A DNA stretch of 38,074 nt from an uncultured Planctomycetaceae bacterium (GCA_903921605.1 CAIXQV010000855.1:1-38074), one strand, 5' to 3'. Counted from the stretch's first letter, positions 7,003 through 16,573 are shown. The notes: generated from the letters alone by a model not told the origin. Program-made: numbers and translations.

Positions 7003-8640
7003 TCAGTTTTCCAACATGGTACGCAACTGAATCAGAGCAGGAATGAACGCATCAATTGTCTGCTCGACGGGCTCTTTTTCCTCCGTCTCACAACGGTTGA
7101 GGGCGGGGCGCAATTGCTGCCACTCAGCGATAACTTCATCGCATTTAATAACAAGGGTTCCCTGGTCGCGGCCGGTATTGATCAACTGTGTCAGTTCACG
7201 ACAGCGTTCTGCAAGCCGTTGAATCTGATTGCCCAGAGCCACATCCTGCTGCCCTGATCGACTCAGCCATCGTCGGACAATTAGCTGAAGATGATCAGCC
7301 ATACCTTCCAGCGTCGCAGCCTGACGTGAGAGGACTCTTCGATCAAAGGTAACGGTGACTCCGATCGAATCCTGTAACAGATAAATCGACTGGCTGACTC
7401 CTTCGATCCTGCGCCGAATCTCCGGGGTTCGAATTGTCATCAAATAAAATTCGAACAACTCCCAGCGTTCCTGAAGATAGAGCCAGGCTTCTCCAACTGC
7501 AGGTATCGATTCTTTTCGAGTCACGACATCAGTCAGGTTCTGAGCCGTACCGAATAACTCATCTGCAGCAGCTGGCAACGACCTGTTGTCGGTCAGAGAC
7601 AGCATCTGTTCCAGTGTGATCGATCGATACAATTCTGTCAGTTCACGTTCCAGCGTCTCTGCCATCTTTTGAACCATCGTCTGGTCAAAACTGAATTCCA
7701 GTCGCAGCAACTGATGGATGGTTCTGTGCGTCTCCTGAATTCTGGCCGCTGTGCGGCTTACGGTGCGTGCAGAGTATTGATCCAGTTCCGGTCGCAGCAC
7801 CTGCCAGGACTGAAACAGATTTCGGTATTCGGCAACAACAGCCTGAAATTGTCCGCCCCCGGCAGCAAGATTGGCAAACAACGTCGCCTGATCCTGAAGC
7901 TTCCGAAGTCTGGCCAGAAGTCGACTCCGGTCCGGAGACAACGAACCGTTGTAGCTCACTTCGTCCATCAACGTTCTGATGTCTGCTGACAGAACATCCG
8001 CAGCTCGAACAAGTTCACGCATATTGAACTGGTCACGGATTCCCAGAATCTGACAGGCCTGCACATCCAACTGACTGATTCGCTCCGCTGTCTGTCGCAA
8101 TGTCACCGAACTGCTTCGTGTTGTGCCGATCTGATGCGCAAGTGGCTTCCAGGCCTGGTCCATATTCTGAATCGCTAACTGCATCGCCAGATGATTGTTC
8201 TCGCGATCGGCTCGCTGCTGTCCGGCCCGGACGATTCCCTGAAACTGAATCATATCAGCCGTTAGGCGTCGCAAATCCGGGTTTCGGCGCCCTTCTTCCG
8301 ACACAACCGCTGACAATGCGTTTGTGTCCTGACTCATGGATGCAAGTATTCTACGAATCTGAATCATCTCAGGTGTCGCCTGAGTGGGCCGAGGGATCTC
8401 TCCGATGACCGGTGGAACAGGCCTCCCCGGACCATAGGATTCTCTTCCCTGACGTTCAAGTTGAGACTCAATCAGAGCCCTCAACAGATCTTTCGCAATC
8501 TCTTTGCCTGCTTCATTCCTTTGGGCCATCGCCGGCGTTCGACAATAGGCCATGATGACGAACATCAGAATCAATGACCGCCGCCAGATCGCTCGACATC
8601 CACATTGATCGAAGATCTGCAGGCCGTTTCGCATCTTCAT
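7003..8640 (-). CDS. Exported alpha-helical protein of unknown function
   Basis: ATG 8640 is preceded by AAGGGA eight bases upstream. A long basic N-region leads to a hydrophobic core and a cleavage-like site (RRSLILMFVIMAYCRTPAMAQ), so the protein is probably exported or membrane-tethered. The remaining 500 residues are almost entirely predicted helix, with regular Leu and Arg/Gln/Glu spacing. They seem to form several similar units of about 120 residues with recurring segments such as IQNMDQAWKPLAHQI, LFQSWQVLRPELDQY and VIAEWQQLRPALNRC. The repeated W-x-x-L-(R)-P-x-L pattern suggests internal duplication of a helical-bundle module. There are no cysteine pairs or catalytic motifs. I do not recognise a named family. 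Confidence 0.75.
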   Translation of the reverse strand: MKMRNGLQIFDQCGCRAIWRRSLILMFVIMAYCRTPAMAQRNEAGKEIAKDLLRALIESQLERQGRESYGPGRPVPPVIGEIPRPTQATPEMIQIRRILASMSQDTNALSAVVSEEGRRNPDLRRLTADMIQFQGIVRAGQQRADRENNHLAMQLAIQNMDQAWKPLAHQIGTTRSSSVTLRQTAERISQLDVQACQILGIRDQFNMRELVRAADVLSADIRTLMDEVSYNGSLSPDRSRLLARLRKLQDQATLFANLAAGGGQFQAVVAEYRNLFQSWQVLRPELDQYSARTVSRTAARIQETHRTIHQLLRLEFSFDQTMVQKMAETLERELTELYRSITLEQMLSLTDNRSLPAAADELFGTAQNLTDVVTRKESIPAVGEAWLYLQERWELFEFYLMTIRTPEIRRRIEGVSQSIYLLQDSIGVTVTFDRRVLSRQAATLEGMADHLQLIVRRWLSRSGQQDVALGNQIQRLAERCRELTQLINTGRDQGTLVIKCDEVIAEWQQLRPALNRCETEEKEPVEQTIDAFIPALIQLRTMLEN

Positions 8641-9056
8641 AAATCATTCCCTTTGAAGAGTGGCAAGAATCCCTCTTCGACTTCCTGTTCTCAGTATTTG
8701 TTGCCAGCGCAATTGGGGCTGGGGTGTCAGATTTGGATTGTCGTACCTATGGAGAAAAGGACGGCGATAAGAATCATCTATCGTAAAATGGTCATCGACA
8801 GATGGAATCCTCTTAAGCTTCACCAGTTCCGCGCATCTCACAATTCAGCACTGTGTCGATGTGGGAATGATAACGCCAGCGGGCCGTTTTCGGCAGCGAA
8901 CCGCGTGGTCGCCCAAAAACAAAGAGGGTGGTCATTCTCGATTCCTGCCCTCGATCTAACACTTTGTGCCGTCTAGAGGAGTCCGGTCCGTATTCTGATT
9001 TTGAAGTAATCGGTTATGATGTGGTTGCAACGGCGCGACTTGTGGCTGTGCACAAA
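8641..9056. other. Divergent intergenic region
   Basis: About 416 bases separate the helical-protein start (8640, -) from the FxsA-like start (9057, +). In-frame codons upstream of 9057 are open to 8928 but carry no hydrophobic or family-like sequence, so I treat them as leader. No RNA gene, repeat or clear promoter stands out. Confidence 0.4.
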
Positions 9057-9587
9057 ATGAAAGTCAATCTCACGAAGGCAGAGCCCGTGTTTCTGAGATT
9101 CCTGTTGTTACTGGCAATCATACCGTTGACTGAACTCTGGCTGCTCATTGAACTCACAAAGAGAACCAGCCTTGGGTGGACGATCGCGCTTGTGCTGTTC
9201 ACCGGGATGTTGGGGGTGAGTCTCGTACGGTGGCAGGGAATGAAAGCTCTTCGAGAGATCCAGCAGCAGGTTGCTTCCGGTCAGTCACCATCCTTGTCGA
9301 TCATCGCCGGTGTTTTGATTCTGCTTGCGGGAGCTTTACTGCTGACCCCCGGAATCATCACGGATACGGCAGGGTTTCTCTTATTGATTCCTCAACTGCG
9401 AATGGCACTAGCACGCTTCGTTCAGAAACGGTTGATCAGCACTGCGGTCAGCGGCATGAAAGGTTCGGTCTGGGTCAGTTCGTTTTCGACGGGTTTCCCC
9501 AACTCGAATTCGGCCGACCCTGTCGACTTATCAGAGCGCCCGAGCGTGCAGGTTATTGACCCGAATCAGCCAAAGCTCAGACACTGA
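9057..9587 (+). CDS. fxsA: FxsA family membrane protein
   Basis: About 176 residues with the FxsA family layout. A first hydrophobic helix (FLRFLLLLAIIPLTELWLLI) includes the characteristic P-x-x-E-L segment. The second helix (LGWTIALVLFTGMLGVSLV) leads to RWQGMKALREIQQQVASGQ, followed by a third hydrophobic block with LLLTPGIITDTAGFLLLIP, the most conserved family signature. E. coli FxsA was named for suppressing phage T7 exclusion by the F plasmid; its cellular role is otherwise unclear. The soluble C-terminus is variable, as usual. I chose ATG 9057 because the 43 codons before it are not family-like, though no strong ribosome site precedes it. It converges with the DUF1501 gene 104 bases downstream. 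Confidence 0.88.
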   Translation: MKVNLTKAEPVFLRFLLLLAIIPLTELWLLIELTKRTSLGWTIALVLFTGMLGVSLVRWQGMKALREIQQQVASGQSPSLSIIAGVLILLAGALLLTPGIITDTAGFLLLIPQLRMALARFVQKRLISTAVSGMKGSVWVSSFSTGFPNSNSADPVDLSERPSVQVIDPNQPKLRH

Positions 9588-9691
9588 CCAATGGTATCGG
9601 ATACCTGCCTGCGCACGACCCTGAATCATCGAACGCGAGATGTCTCCAACGGCATTTGCGGGTTCAGGAAAATCCTGGGCCAACATCGCCG

Positions 9692-11101
9692 TCAAACCAG
9701 TTCTCGAATGACTTCGCCCTGATCAAGAATGTGCTGCGGCCGACCCTGAGGATCCATGATCGCCGTGCGATGCGCCTCAATGCCGAGATGGTGATAAATC
9801 GTTGCAAAGACATCTTTGTATGTAACGGGGCGGGAGACGACATCGCTACCCGTTCGATCCGTGGCCCCGATAACCTGTCCACCTTTCAAACCGCCTCCCA
9901 CCAGCAGAGCAGGGCCCACCTGAGGCCAGTGATCTCGGCCACCGTTCTTTGGATTAATTCTCGGTGTACGACCAAACTCGCCCCAGACAACGATCAACGT
10001 ATCGTCCAGCTGACCTCGCTCTTCCAGATCCAGAATCAACGTGGCAAGTCCATGATCCACAATCGGCAGGACGTGACGCATTCGAGGAAAGTTATTGCTA
10101 TGAGTATCAAAGTCACTGATTGAAAGACTCACGCATCTGACACCGGCATCCAGCAGTCGACGAGCGAGGAGAAACTTTTGAGTGGCCCCGGGATCTTCTG
10201 ATGTCGTATTCGGTCGACCTCCAGTAGCGGTCAGAATATAGCGATTCAGCACGTGCGGATCTTCCCTGGTGAAATCAAGTGCATCTGACAACGCTCCTGA
10301 TGTCAGGATGCCGACAGCCTGCTCTGTAAATCGATCCATGGCCAGCATCATTCCGGCAGAATCAACGTCACGCCGGAACGTATCGAATTGCGATAGCAGT
10401 CCGGTTCGATCTGTCAGCCGATCCAGACTAATTGTCCCGTCGAGTTTCAGACTGACAGAATGGTTCGAACCGAGGCGAGCCAACTCATTCTTCATTCCCG
10501 GCTCAAGTTCTCGCGCAAATAAGTGAGAGATATCGGGTCGAAACGCCTGGTAGGCTGGCCCCAGAAATCCTGGCCTCGCGCTGTTTCGAACAAGCGCACG
10601 TCCCTGCATCAGATCTACAAAGACGGGAGATTCATCTTTGGGAGATCCCTGAAGCCTGGTGACGACGGACCCCAGGGCCGGGCGGCCCCCAAGTGATTCC
10701 AGATTCTTCGCTTCGAACCCGGACTGACACTGGAAGGCATCATGAGCCCCCGCAGACCCGACCAGAGATCGAACAAACGCGATCCGATCGGCGATCGATG
10801 CGAGTTTTGGAAGCAACTCACAGATGTTGATCCCCGGAACCGATGTTGCGATCGGGGCAAACTCGCCACGAATCTCCATGGGGGCTTCGGGTTTCAGGTC
10901 GATCGTATCAAGCTGCGGCGGGCCGCCATCCAGATGCACAAACACAACGCGTTTTCGCGTCGCGTTCCGTCCGGCTTTCACTTCTGCCTTCAGGAATCCG
11001 GTCAGCGACGCTACAGCTCCAGCGAAAACACTTGTGCGCAAAACATCACGTCGTCGGAGCCTGCCGGACGGCTGTCGGTTCGTCTCATGCTTATGTGTCA
11101 T
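9692..11101 (-). CDS. DUF1501 family Tat-exported protein
   Basis: A 469-residue protein of the DUF1501 family, which belongs to the alkaline phosphatase/sulfatase-like superfamily and is greatly expanded in planctomycetes. The twin-arginine signal (LRRRDVLRTSVFAGAVASLTG) indicates Tat export of a folded protein. Family landmarks are HLDGGPPQLDTIDLKPEAP near the N-terminus, GAHDAFQCQSGFEA, SLSISDFDTHSNNF, and the C-terminal IVVWGEFGRTPRINPKNGGRDHW and VYKDVFATIYHHLGI-like region. The start at ATG 11101 has AGGAG at good spacing. DUF1501 genes normally pair with a DUF1549/DUF1553 cytochrome-type partner. None is adjacent here, so this is a stand-alone copy. The biochemical activity of the family is not established. 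Confidence 0.93.
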   Translation of the reverse strand: MTHKHETNRQPSGRLRRRDVLRTSVFAGAVASLTGFLKAEVKAGRNATRKRVVFVHLDGGPPQLDTIDLKPEAPMEIRGEFAPIATSVPGINICELLPKLASIADRIAFVRSLVGSAGAHDAFQCQSGFEAKNLESLGGRPALGSVVTRLQGSPKDESPVFVDLMQGRALVRNSARPGFLGPAYQAFRPDISHLFARELEPGMKNELARLGSNHSVSLKLDGTISLDRLTDRTGLLSQFDTFRRDVDSAGMMLAMDRFTEQAVGILTSGALSDALDFTREDPHVLNRYILTATGGRPNTTSEDPGATQKFLLARRLLDAGVRCVSLSISDFDTHSNNFPRMRHVLPIVDHGLATLILDLEERGQLDDTLIVVWGEFGRTPRINPKNGGRDHWPQVGPALLVGGGLKGGQVIGATDRTGSDVVSRPVTYKDVFATIYHHLGIEAHRTAIMDPQGRPQHILDQGEVIRELV

Positions 11102-11202
11102 ACTCGGATCACTCCTGAATAAACCGAATCAACATTGGAGCATGAAACTCTACATACTCGCAGCGAAAGAGTCACGACGAACGTTCATGAAAGCCCTGAT
11201 TA

Positions 11203-11235
11203 CAGACCTCTGATCATCAAAGAACGGAAGGTCTG
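11203..11235 (-). repeat. Inverted repeat between esterase and DUF1501 genes
   Basis: CAGACCT (11203-11209) is inverted as AGGTCTG (11229-11235). On the minus strand it sits about 100 bases upstream of the DUF1501 start-side boundary and just downstream of the DUF1501 leader, between two minus-strand genes. The decamer AGCCCTGATT also occurs on both sides of it (about 11192 and 11244). Function is unclear; it may be an operator or an attenuator remnant. Confidence 0.3.
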
Positions 11236-11261
11236 ATAAAGAGAGCCCTGATTCCCCGCGA

Positions 11262-12965
11262 CTATTTGCACCACTGGCCCCACTGCTCATCCAGCCATTT
11301 GCTGTCTGGTGCCGCATCCGTGATCAGGTACCGGTACTTACCTCGAAAAGGATGCTTGCGATCGATTGCAAAATCGTCATCGACGCACGGCGAAAATACA
11401 AAGTACGGTTTTGTGGGATGGATTCGTGCGGCCTGCGGTGCACGAAAATTGTCGCGATGACAGAGAACGGAAATTGTCACCGAGTGTCCATTCGTCTGAC
11501 TAGTCAAGCAGACCCATCGCGCGTGTTCATGATTGCCTTTGATTCGATCGGAGCCGTTATCATTCAGGAACTCACTTGGCTCACGAATAATGCTTGGGTT
11601 CACTTCGTCACCTGACGTCTTCGCATCACCATCTTTGTCGGTTAGCCAGGCGACTGGCCCCCTGAACGCCACTCCACCGTAGTGATACTTCTGGACGACC
11701 AGCGGCTTGTCTGTAAGCCCAGACTGAGTCGTCTCCAGATCAAAACCGTGATAGGAGCCTTCGGTCTGAAAAGCTTTGATTCGCCATCTTTCCCGCAATA
11801 CATCCACTGCGGGATCTTTGACGGCGCGATGAATCAGATCGCATTCAAATCCGACACCATCCTCCTCCTGAAATGTTCGAACGATTCGCTGATGCAGAAC
11901 TCGCCCGGTGCCACCGGCAAGATTCCAAAAATCAATCTCGCGTTCGTGCCAGGTTGTTTTCACCCACGCTGTAAAAATTCCATCCTGATGAGCATGATCG
12001 AACGGATACATCTCCGTGATCACATGGCCCGCTGGCGAAGCCACCGGATGCAGGAATCCAGAGCGTGAATAAACCGGATCAATGCCATCCGGGACTGTGG
12101 GGGCCTGCTTTCGATAGGAAAGAACGATTCTTCCCGACTGTCGAATAGTCACGTCTGAATCGGTCTCTTCGAGCTGCAATGTTCCCTGAGAAACACTGCT
12201 GGAATAGACCAGTGGGACGGTTGCAGCGTCAATCTTCTCTTGCGAGAAGAGTGGTTCCGTCTTTTGGAGTTCTTCCCTCAAAGCTGTGACAATCAAAGCA
12301 GCCACGGCCCGGCCACCTTCGGGATTCAGATGCGTATGATCCGCACCGTTCTCGGACATCGGTTCCAGAGCACGCCAAGCGGTTGGACCGAGCTGCTCAC
12401 AGTGCCGAATGCTGAGTGAATGCAGATCAACCAGAGGAACTTTTTTCTCCTTCGAGACGATCATGGTTGCCTCAGCATACTCCGTCAGACTAGAGGAGAT
12501 CTTGCTGTCGTTTGTCCATGTCCTTCGAGTCAGCGGAGTGATCAGTACAGGCGCAATCCCGACTGCTCGCGCTTCGTCTATGAATGCTCGCAGATGATCG
12601 CGAAACGCATCGGCAGCGGCCGATTCACGCTCGGGGCCTTTCCCCGCCTGGTCGTTGTGGCCAAACTGAATCAGAAGATAATCCGGTTTCGCATCAAGAC
12701 ACTTTTGCCAGCGTCCTTCAGTACGATAACTTCGTGAGCTGCGACCACTGGCGGCCAGATTAATGCACTCCACATTCTCGCTGCATAGCTCGGCAAATCC
12801 TTTGCCCCAGCCCGCCTCGTCAGTCACCGTAGAATCACCGGCCAGTACAAATCGAATTGTTTCGGAGTTAGGATGGTCCTGAGCCATGGTCCCTGTTGCA
12901 GAGAAAACGGACCAGATTCCCATCAATAGGGTAAACGGCTGCATAAATCGGTTCGACGTTTTCAT
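11262..12965 (-). CDS. SGNH esterase fused to DUF6807 (PmoA-like) domain
   Basis: After a signal peptide (residues 1-29, ending GTMAQ), residues 36-235 form an SGNH hydrolase of the rhamnogalacturonan acetylesterase (CE12-like) type. Block I is GDST (43-46, nucleophile S45), the oxyanion residues are G74 and N104 in FGHND, and block V is DHTHLN (209-214, catalytic D209 and H212). Residues from about 245 to 567 match DUF6807 (PmoA family): [46 protein letters not shown] and the terminal [25 protein letters not shown] combined role in removing O-acetyl groups and handling the released sugar is inferred. ATG 12965 has AGGTGA close upstream. It is divergent, by only 30 bases, from the alpha/beta-hydrolase gene, implying a shared control region. 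Confidence 0.88.
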   Translation of the reverse strand: MKTSNRFMQPFTLLMGIWSVFSATGTMAQDHPNSETIRFVLAGDSTVTDEAGWGKGFAELCSENVECINLAASGRSSRSYRTEGRWQKCLDAKPDYLLIQFGHNDQAGKGPERESAAADAFRDHLRAFIDEARAVGIAPVLITPLTRRTWTNDSKISSSLTEYAEATMIVSKEKKVPLVDLHSLSIRHCEQLGPTAWRALEPMSENGADHTHLNPEGGRAVAALIVTALREELQKTEPLFSQEKIDAATVPLVYSSSVSQGTLQLEETDSDVTIRQSGRIVLSYRKQAPTVPDGIDPVYSRSGFLHPVASPAGHVITEMYPFDHAHQDGIFTAWVKTTWHEREIDFWNLAGGTGRVLHQRIVRTFQEEDGVGFECDLIHRAVKDPAVDVLRERWRIKAFQTEGSYHGFDLETTQSGLTDKPLVVQKYHYGGVAFRGPVAWLTDKDGDAKTSGDEVNPSIIREPSEFLNDNGSDRIKGNHEHARWVCLTSQTNGHSVTISVLCHRDNFRAPQAARIHPTKPYFVFSPCVDDDFAIDRKHPFRGKYRYLITDAAPDSKWLDEQWGQWCK

Positions 12966-12995
12966 GGATCACCTAAGGAAGCTCAGGGCAAATAC
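12966..12995. promoter_or_regulatory. Very short divergent control region
   Basis: Only 30 bases lie between the two start codons (12965 - and 12996 +). Each ribosome site falls inside it, so both promoters must overlap the opposite gene's coding sequence or leader. This supports co-regulation of the two exported esterase-like genes. Confidence 0.45.
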
Positions 12996-14336
12996 ATGCG
13001 ATCAATTGCCGTAATGGTCATGCTGTTGACGAGTACAGTCGCAGCTCAGGATTCGGTTTACAAGAATACTCTGCCTGCAGATCCTCCGTATTATCGGGTC
13101 CGCTATGAGGCATCAGCCGTTGAGGGCGAACTGATTTATCCGGCCAGCTACACGGTTTGGATACCGCCGGCCGTCAAAGTTCTGCGAGGAGTCGTTGTCC
13201 ATCAGCACGGATGCGGAGAAGGTTCGTGCAAATCAGGCCTGACTGGCGCCTACGATCTGCATTGGCAGGCACTGGCAAGGAAACATGATTGTGCATTGCT
13301 GGCTCCCGTCATTGAACAACCTGAGAAAGCTGATTGCCAGAAGTGGTGCGATCCACGAAACGGGTCGGACGCGGTCTTCCAGCGATCACTGGTCGACCTC
13401 GGAAAACTTTCGGGGCATCCAGAGATGGCAACTGTGCCATGGGCGATCTGGGGCCACAGCGGAGGTGGTCACTGGGCAGGCGGGATGGTTTTGCTGCATC
13501 CTGAGCGAGTTGCATCGGCCTGGCTTCGTTCAGGAGTGCCACCACTGACCGCTGCAGAAGGCAAACCTAAACCCTACGAGATTTCGGATGCGGCCTGTAA
13601 AGTTCCCATGATGTGCAACATTGGGACTTTGGAAGGTGTCACGGATAAGGAGGGACGATTCTCTGGTGTCTGGCCGGGCGTTGAAGCGTTCTCGAAAAAA
13701 CTTCGGTCTCGCAATGCATTGCTGGGGATCTCAATTGATCCCATCTCCAGCCATGACTGCGGGAACCAACGATATTTGGCCATGCCCTGGTTTGATGCCT
13801 GCCTGACTGCTCGACTTTCAAGAACCAACAGTTCGGAACTTAATCAACTGTCCACGACGGAAGGCTGGTTCGCACAGCTAAATCCCGGAGGCAAAGAGAT
13901 TGAAAGGCCGGTAAAGGCGACAGAATTTACAGGTGAGCTGGAGACATCCGTCTGGCTGCCCAGTGAAGCTGTTGCAATTGCGTGGGCCCAGTATTCAGAG
14001 GACACAGCGGTTCACGATCCAACACCACCTCCCGCCCCTGAGGCTTTGGTCGTGAGCGGTGCAGAATTAAAGTGGACAGCGACTGCAGATCTTGAAAGTG
14101 GTCTCGCGGGTTTCATCATCGAACGCGACGGCGAGCCTTTGGCCAGTCTCCCTGAGCAACCCAGGAATCCTTTTGGCCGCCCCATTTTCCAGAACCTTTC
14201 CTATAGCGACACGCCTGCTCTGCCCCTTGTGGAAATGAAGTACACGGACGTAAGCACGGTCGCCGGAAAGGTCCACCGGTATCGAGTTTTCTCTGTCAAC
14301 ACTGTGGGGGCCAAGTCAGAGAAAGCAGCCGAGTAG
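12996..14336 (+). CDS. Exported alpha/beta-hydrolase (esterase-like) with fibronectin-like C-terminus
   Basis: The protein has 446 residues, with a short signal peptide ([17 protein letters not shown]). The alpha/beta-hydrolase core shows the oxyanion-side strand [17 protein letters not shown] (residues 65-81), a nucleophile elbow GHSGGG (153-158, S155), and a late region [12 protein letters not shown] in another frame but [14 protein letters not shown] here, where H and D could complete the triad. Several cysteines (C73, C78, C114, C118) may form disulfides in the periplasm. From about 345 to the end ([40 protein letters not shown]) the sequence is fibronectin type III-like, common in exported polysaccharide-active enzymes. 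It is divergent from the SGNH-DUF6807 gene, suggesting a shared substrate. The substrate itself cannot be read from sequence. Confidence 0.8.
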   Translation: MRSIAVMVMLLTSTVAAQDSVYKNTLPADPPYYRVRYEASAVEGELIYPASYTVWIPPAVKVLRGVVVHQHGCGEGSCKSGLTGAYDLHWQALARKHDCALLAPVIEQPEKADCQKWCDPRNGSDAVFQRSLVDLGKLSGHPEMATVPWAIWGHSGGGHWAGGMVLLHPERVASAWLRSGVPPLTAAEGKPKPYEISDAACKVPMMCNIGTLEGVTDKEGRFSGVWPGVEAFSKKLRSRNALLGISIDPISSHDCGNQRYLAMPWFDACLTARLSRTNSSELNQLSTTEGWFAQLNPGGKEIERPVKATEFTGELETSVWLPSEAVAIAWAQYSEDTAVHDPTPPPAPEALVVSGAELKWTATADLESGLAGFIIERDGEPLASLPEQPRNPFGRPIFQNLSYSDTPALPLVEMKYTDVSTVAGKVHRYRVFSVNTVGAKSEKAAE

Positions 14337-14463
14337 CCTTTGGGTCAAAGGTTGGCAGCAATAATGAGACCGGCGTTGATTCGCTGGAGGAGACCCGCCC
14401 TGAAAAAGGGGCTCAAGAACCGCTCTGGCCTTAATTCAGGCGTCGGACTAGACTCCGATCGAA

Positions 14464-14490
14464 AAGCGGCAAAAATTGCCGTTTCATTTC
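14464..14490 (+). terminator. Short hairpin with T-rich tail
   Basis: CGGCAA (14467-14472), loop AAA, TTGCCG (14476-14481), then TTTCATTT. It could end transcripts from the alpha/beta-hydrolase gene, 130 bases upstream. It overlaps the spurious TTG extension of the next gene, which is a further argument for the GTG 14536 start. Confidence 0.5.
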
Positions 14491-14523
14491 AGTTGGCTGT
14501 TCAAACACAGACGCAAGTTCGAC

Positions 14524-14530
14524 AGGGAGG
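14524..14530 (+). promoter_or_regulatory. Ribosome binding site fixing the kinase start at GTG 14536
   Basis: AGGGAGG lies five bases before GTG 14536. The open frame extends upstream to a TTG at 14476 without any comparable site. Confidence 0.75.
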
Positions 14531-14535
14531 TCGGC

Positions 14536-16116
14536 GTGTTTCTGGTCCGCACCATTCGTAGACGGCTGGTCTCGCTGTTCGCCGTTGCGCTGATGCTGAT
14601 GACCGGAATGGCTCTGATTGGGATTTATGGACTGGTCTGGCATCAGGAAGCCGTCGATGACCTCGACTTCTTGCTGCATCGAAGCCCAAACCAGGAGCAC
14701 CTGAGCCGATCCATCAGTCGCATCACTGAAGTCCTGCACAACTCTTTGGACCTCCGCAAAGAGCAGGCGATCAGCGAACTGAAACATGTATATCTTGAAC
14801 AGGTGCAGGCCGCCGAAACAGAACTGTTCGATTTTCGCCGCCGCATCGAAGCGCTGCCGTTGACGGCTGAATTAACGATACGTCAACGAGATCAGGTACT
14901 CTTCCGACTGGATAAGATTTACTCAGAGATTCATATGCTGCGGCAATTGTCGCGTCACCTTGTGCCGATCTCCGGAGCAACGAGTGCGGAGATGGATCTT
15001 CTCCGATTCGATGTTGGAGGCGCAGTTGCAAGAGCACAAAAAGGACTGGAAACACTTCCGGCTTATCAAACCAAAAACTGGGTAGTCCTTTCACTGGAAA
15101 AGGAACGACGTCGATCTGCCAGAATGCTGCAGATTCTGTCGTGGGGGATTGTTGCCGTTGGCGTGGTCTTTGTTGGTATTTTGACGTGCAGCTTCCGCTG
15201 GATTTCCATGCCGCTCCGGAAGATTGCTCAGGGATGCACCCGAATTGCCAATGGCGACATTGCCCACAGGCTGCCTCCGGTCTCACGCTGGCAGGACGAA
15301 TTTGCAGATCTGGTGGCTGGAGTGAACTGTGTGGCTGACCGCTTTCAGCAGGCGGAAGAAGAACTGCTGCACAAAGTCAAAGAGCGCAGCGAACAACTGG
15401 TCAGATCACAGAAGTTGGCGAACGTGGGTTTCCTGGCTGCAGGAGTTGCGCACGAGATCAACAATCCGCTGAGTGCCATTTCGATGGCCGCGGAGTCCAT
15501 GGAATATCGACTTTATGATCTCATCGGACTTCAGTCGCAGGAAGCGCGGGAGATCATGGATCGCGTTGCCATGATTCGTCGCGAGTCACGACGCTGCGGG
15601 GACATTACCGCAAGGCTGCTCGATTTTTCGCGGGGGGAAAAAGCCGGCAGGCTCCCTTCTGATATTGCCGAACTGGTGCGTGAAGTTCTTGTTATTGTTC
15701 ACCACCTTGGACAATTTCAGGATCGACTGATCGATTTCGACTGTGATCGCTCAGTCATTGCGGAGGTTAACTCCGCGCAATTGAAGCAAGTGATTCTGAA
15801 TCTCGTTGCTAATGCATTGCAGGCAACAAGACCGGGTGGAACTGTCCGGATCAAATTGCAGGAAATGGTCGACAGCCTGGTCCTTGCCATCAGCGATGAT
15901 GGCTGCGGAATGGATCAGGAAACCTTGCAGCACGTGTTCGATCCATTCTTCACGACCCGGGAAACAGGACAGGGGACCGGGCTGGGATTAAGTATCACTC
16001 ACCGGATCATTGAAGATCACGGTGGAACGGTCACTCCAATGAGTGAAGGAATTGGCCATGGCAGCACGTTCCAGATCCGCCTTCCTCGCCGACAATCGCA
16101 GAAATCAGCGGCCTGA
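14536..16116 (+). CDS. Membrane sensor histidine kinase with HAMP domain
   Basis: About 526 residues. The N-terminal transmembrane helix (RRRLVSLFAVALMLMTGMALIGIYGLV) is followed by a helical sensor region of about 165 residues with no recognised ligand fold, then a second transmembrane helix (LSWGIVAVGVVFVGILTCSF). Next come a HAMP domain (PLRKIAQGCTRIANGDIAHRL) and a coiled linker. The HisKA dimerisation helix has the phosphoacceptor H306 in AHEINNPLSA. The ATPase domain shows the N box (LNLVANALQATRPGG), the G1 box (ISDDGCGMD), the F box (FDPFFTTRE) and the G2 box (GTGLGLS). It should autophosphorylate at the membrane and pass phosphate to a partner. No response regulator is adjacent, so it is an orphan kinase. 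The start is GTG 14536, chosen for its AGGGAGG site. Confidence 0.93.
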   Translation: MFLVRTIRRRLVSLFAVALMLMTGMALIGIYGLVWHQEAVDDLDFLLHRSPNQEHLSRSISRITEVLHNSLDLRKEQAISELKHVYLEQVQAAETELFDFRRRIEALPLTAELTIRQRDQVLFRLDKIYSEIHMLRQLSRHLVPISGATSAEMDLLRFDVGGAVARAQKGLETLPAYQTKNWVVLSLEKERRRSARMLQILSWGIVAVGVVFVGILTCSFRWISMPLRKIAQGCTRIANGDIAHRLPPVSRWQDEFADLVAGVNCVADRFQQAEEELLHKVKERSEQLVRSQKLANVGFLAAGVAHEINNPLSAISMAAESMEYRLYDLIGLQSQEAREIMDRVAMIRRESRRCGDITARLLDFSRGEKAGRLPSDIAELVREVLVIVHHLGQFQDRLIDFDCDRSVIAEVNSAQLKQVILNLVANALQATRPGGTVRIKLQEMVDSLVLAISDDGCGMDQETLQHVFDPFFTTRETGQGTGLGLSITHRIIEDHGGTVTPMSEGIGHGSTFQIRLPRRQSQKSAA

Positions 16117-16282
16117 TAACGAATTGCCATCCGATGAAGTAGTCAGTCCGGATGATTCAGCAGACAATCTGAGCCGTTGTTCGAGCATCGGAAGCCGATT
16201 CGTGAAGGAAAATGATCGGGGCTGAATTCTTGCAGGGCAAACGGTCCGATTAGGGGAGACTTCGGCAAAACAATTCAGGTTC

Positions 16283-16309
16283 CCAGCCTTCCGGCACGAA
16301 ACAGGCTGG
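16283..16309 (+). repeat. Hairpin upstream of the small membrane protein gene
   Basis: CCAGCC (16283-16288) pairs with GGCTGG (16304-16309) across a 15-base loop, with near-complementary flanks. It lies about 75 bases before ATG 16385, in its likely leader. No T-run follows; a regulatory or stabilising role is only a guess. Confidence 0.3.
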
Positions 16310-16384
16310 AATGGGAGGAATTCTGTGGCTTATACTCGGAGACACATTGAGTTCAAGTTTTTTCAACGAAGCGGAGAGAGAGAA

Positions 16385-16573
16385 ATGGCGGGCAATTCCC
16401 GGGGAGTAGTTCTGGGGTCAATGGGAGTCGCTGGGCTGATGGGTCTGGCTGCGATCCTGGACTTGGCTCTCGGGTTTCCATTTGGCGGTCAGATGGTGCT
16501 GGACATCATGTTTATTCTGGCAGCCGGCCTGGTCGTGTATATGGGAATCGACTGCATGAAGGACATACGATAA
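16385..16573 (+). CDS. Small two-helix membrane protein (62 aa)
   Basis: Start at ATG 16385 with the purine-rich GCGGAGAGAGAG just upstream; the frame is open to 16325, but those codons read as leader. The protein has two hydrophobic helices: GVVLGSMGVAGLMGLAAILDL and MVLDIMFILAAGLVVYMGID. They are separated by the short turn ALGFPFGGQ, and the charged end is CMKDIR. Both helices are well formed, with sharp, conserved-looking boundaries. From memory, similar short proteins beginning with a NSRGVVLGSMG-like segment occur in planctomycetes without assigned function, but I could not check this. It lies between an orphan histidine kinase and the putative nuclease-like gene, all on the same strand but with gaps of about 200-270 bases. 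Confidence 0.7.
   Translation: MAGNSRGVVLGSMGVAGLMGLAAILDLALGFPFGGQMVLDIMFILAAGLVVYMGIDCMKDIR

Noticed and set aside
9594..9606. GGTATCGGATACC palindrome between FxsA and DUF1501 genes
   Set aside because: The stem has only five pairs and a three-base loop with no T-run, too weak to call a terminator.
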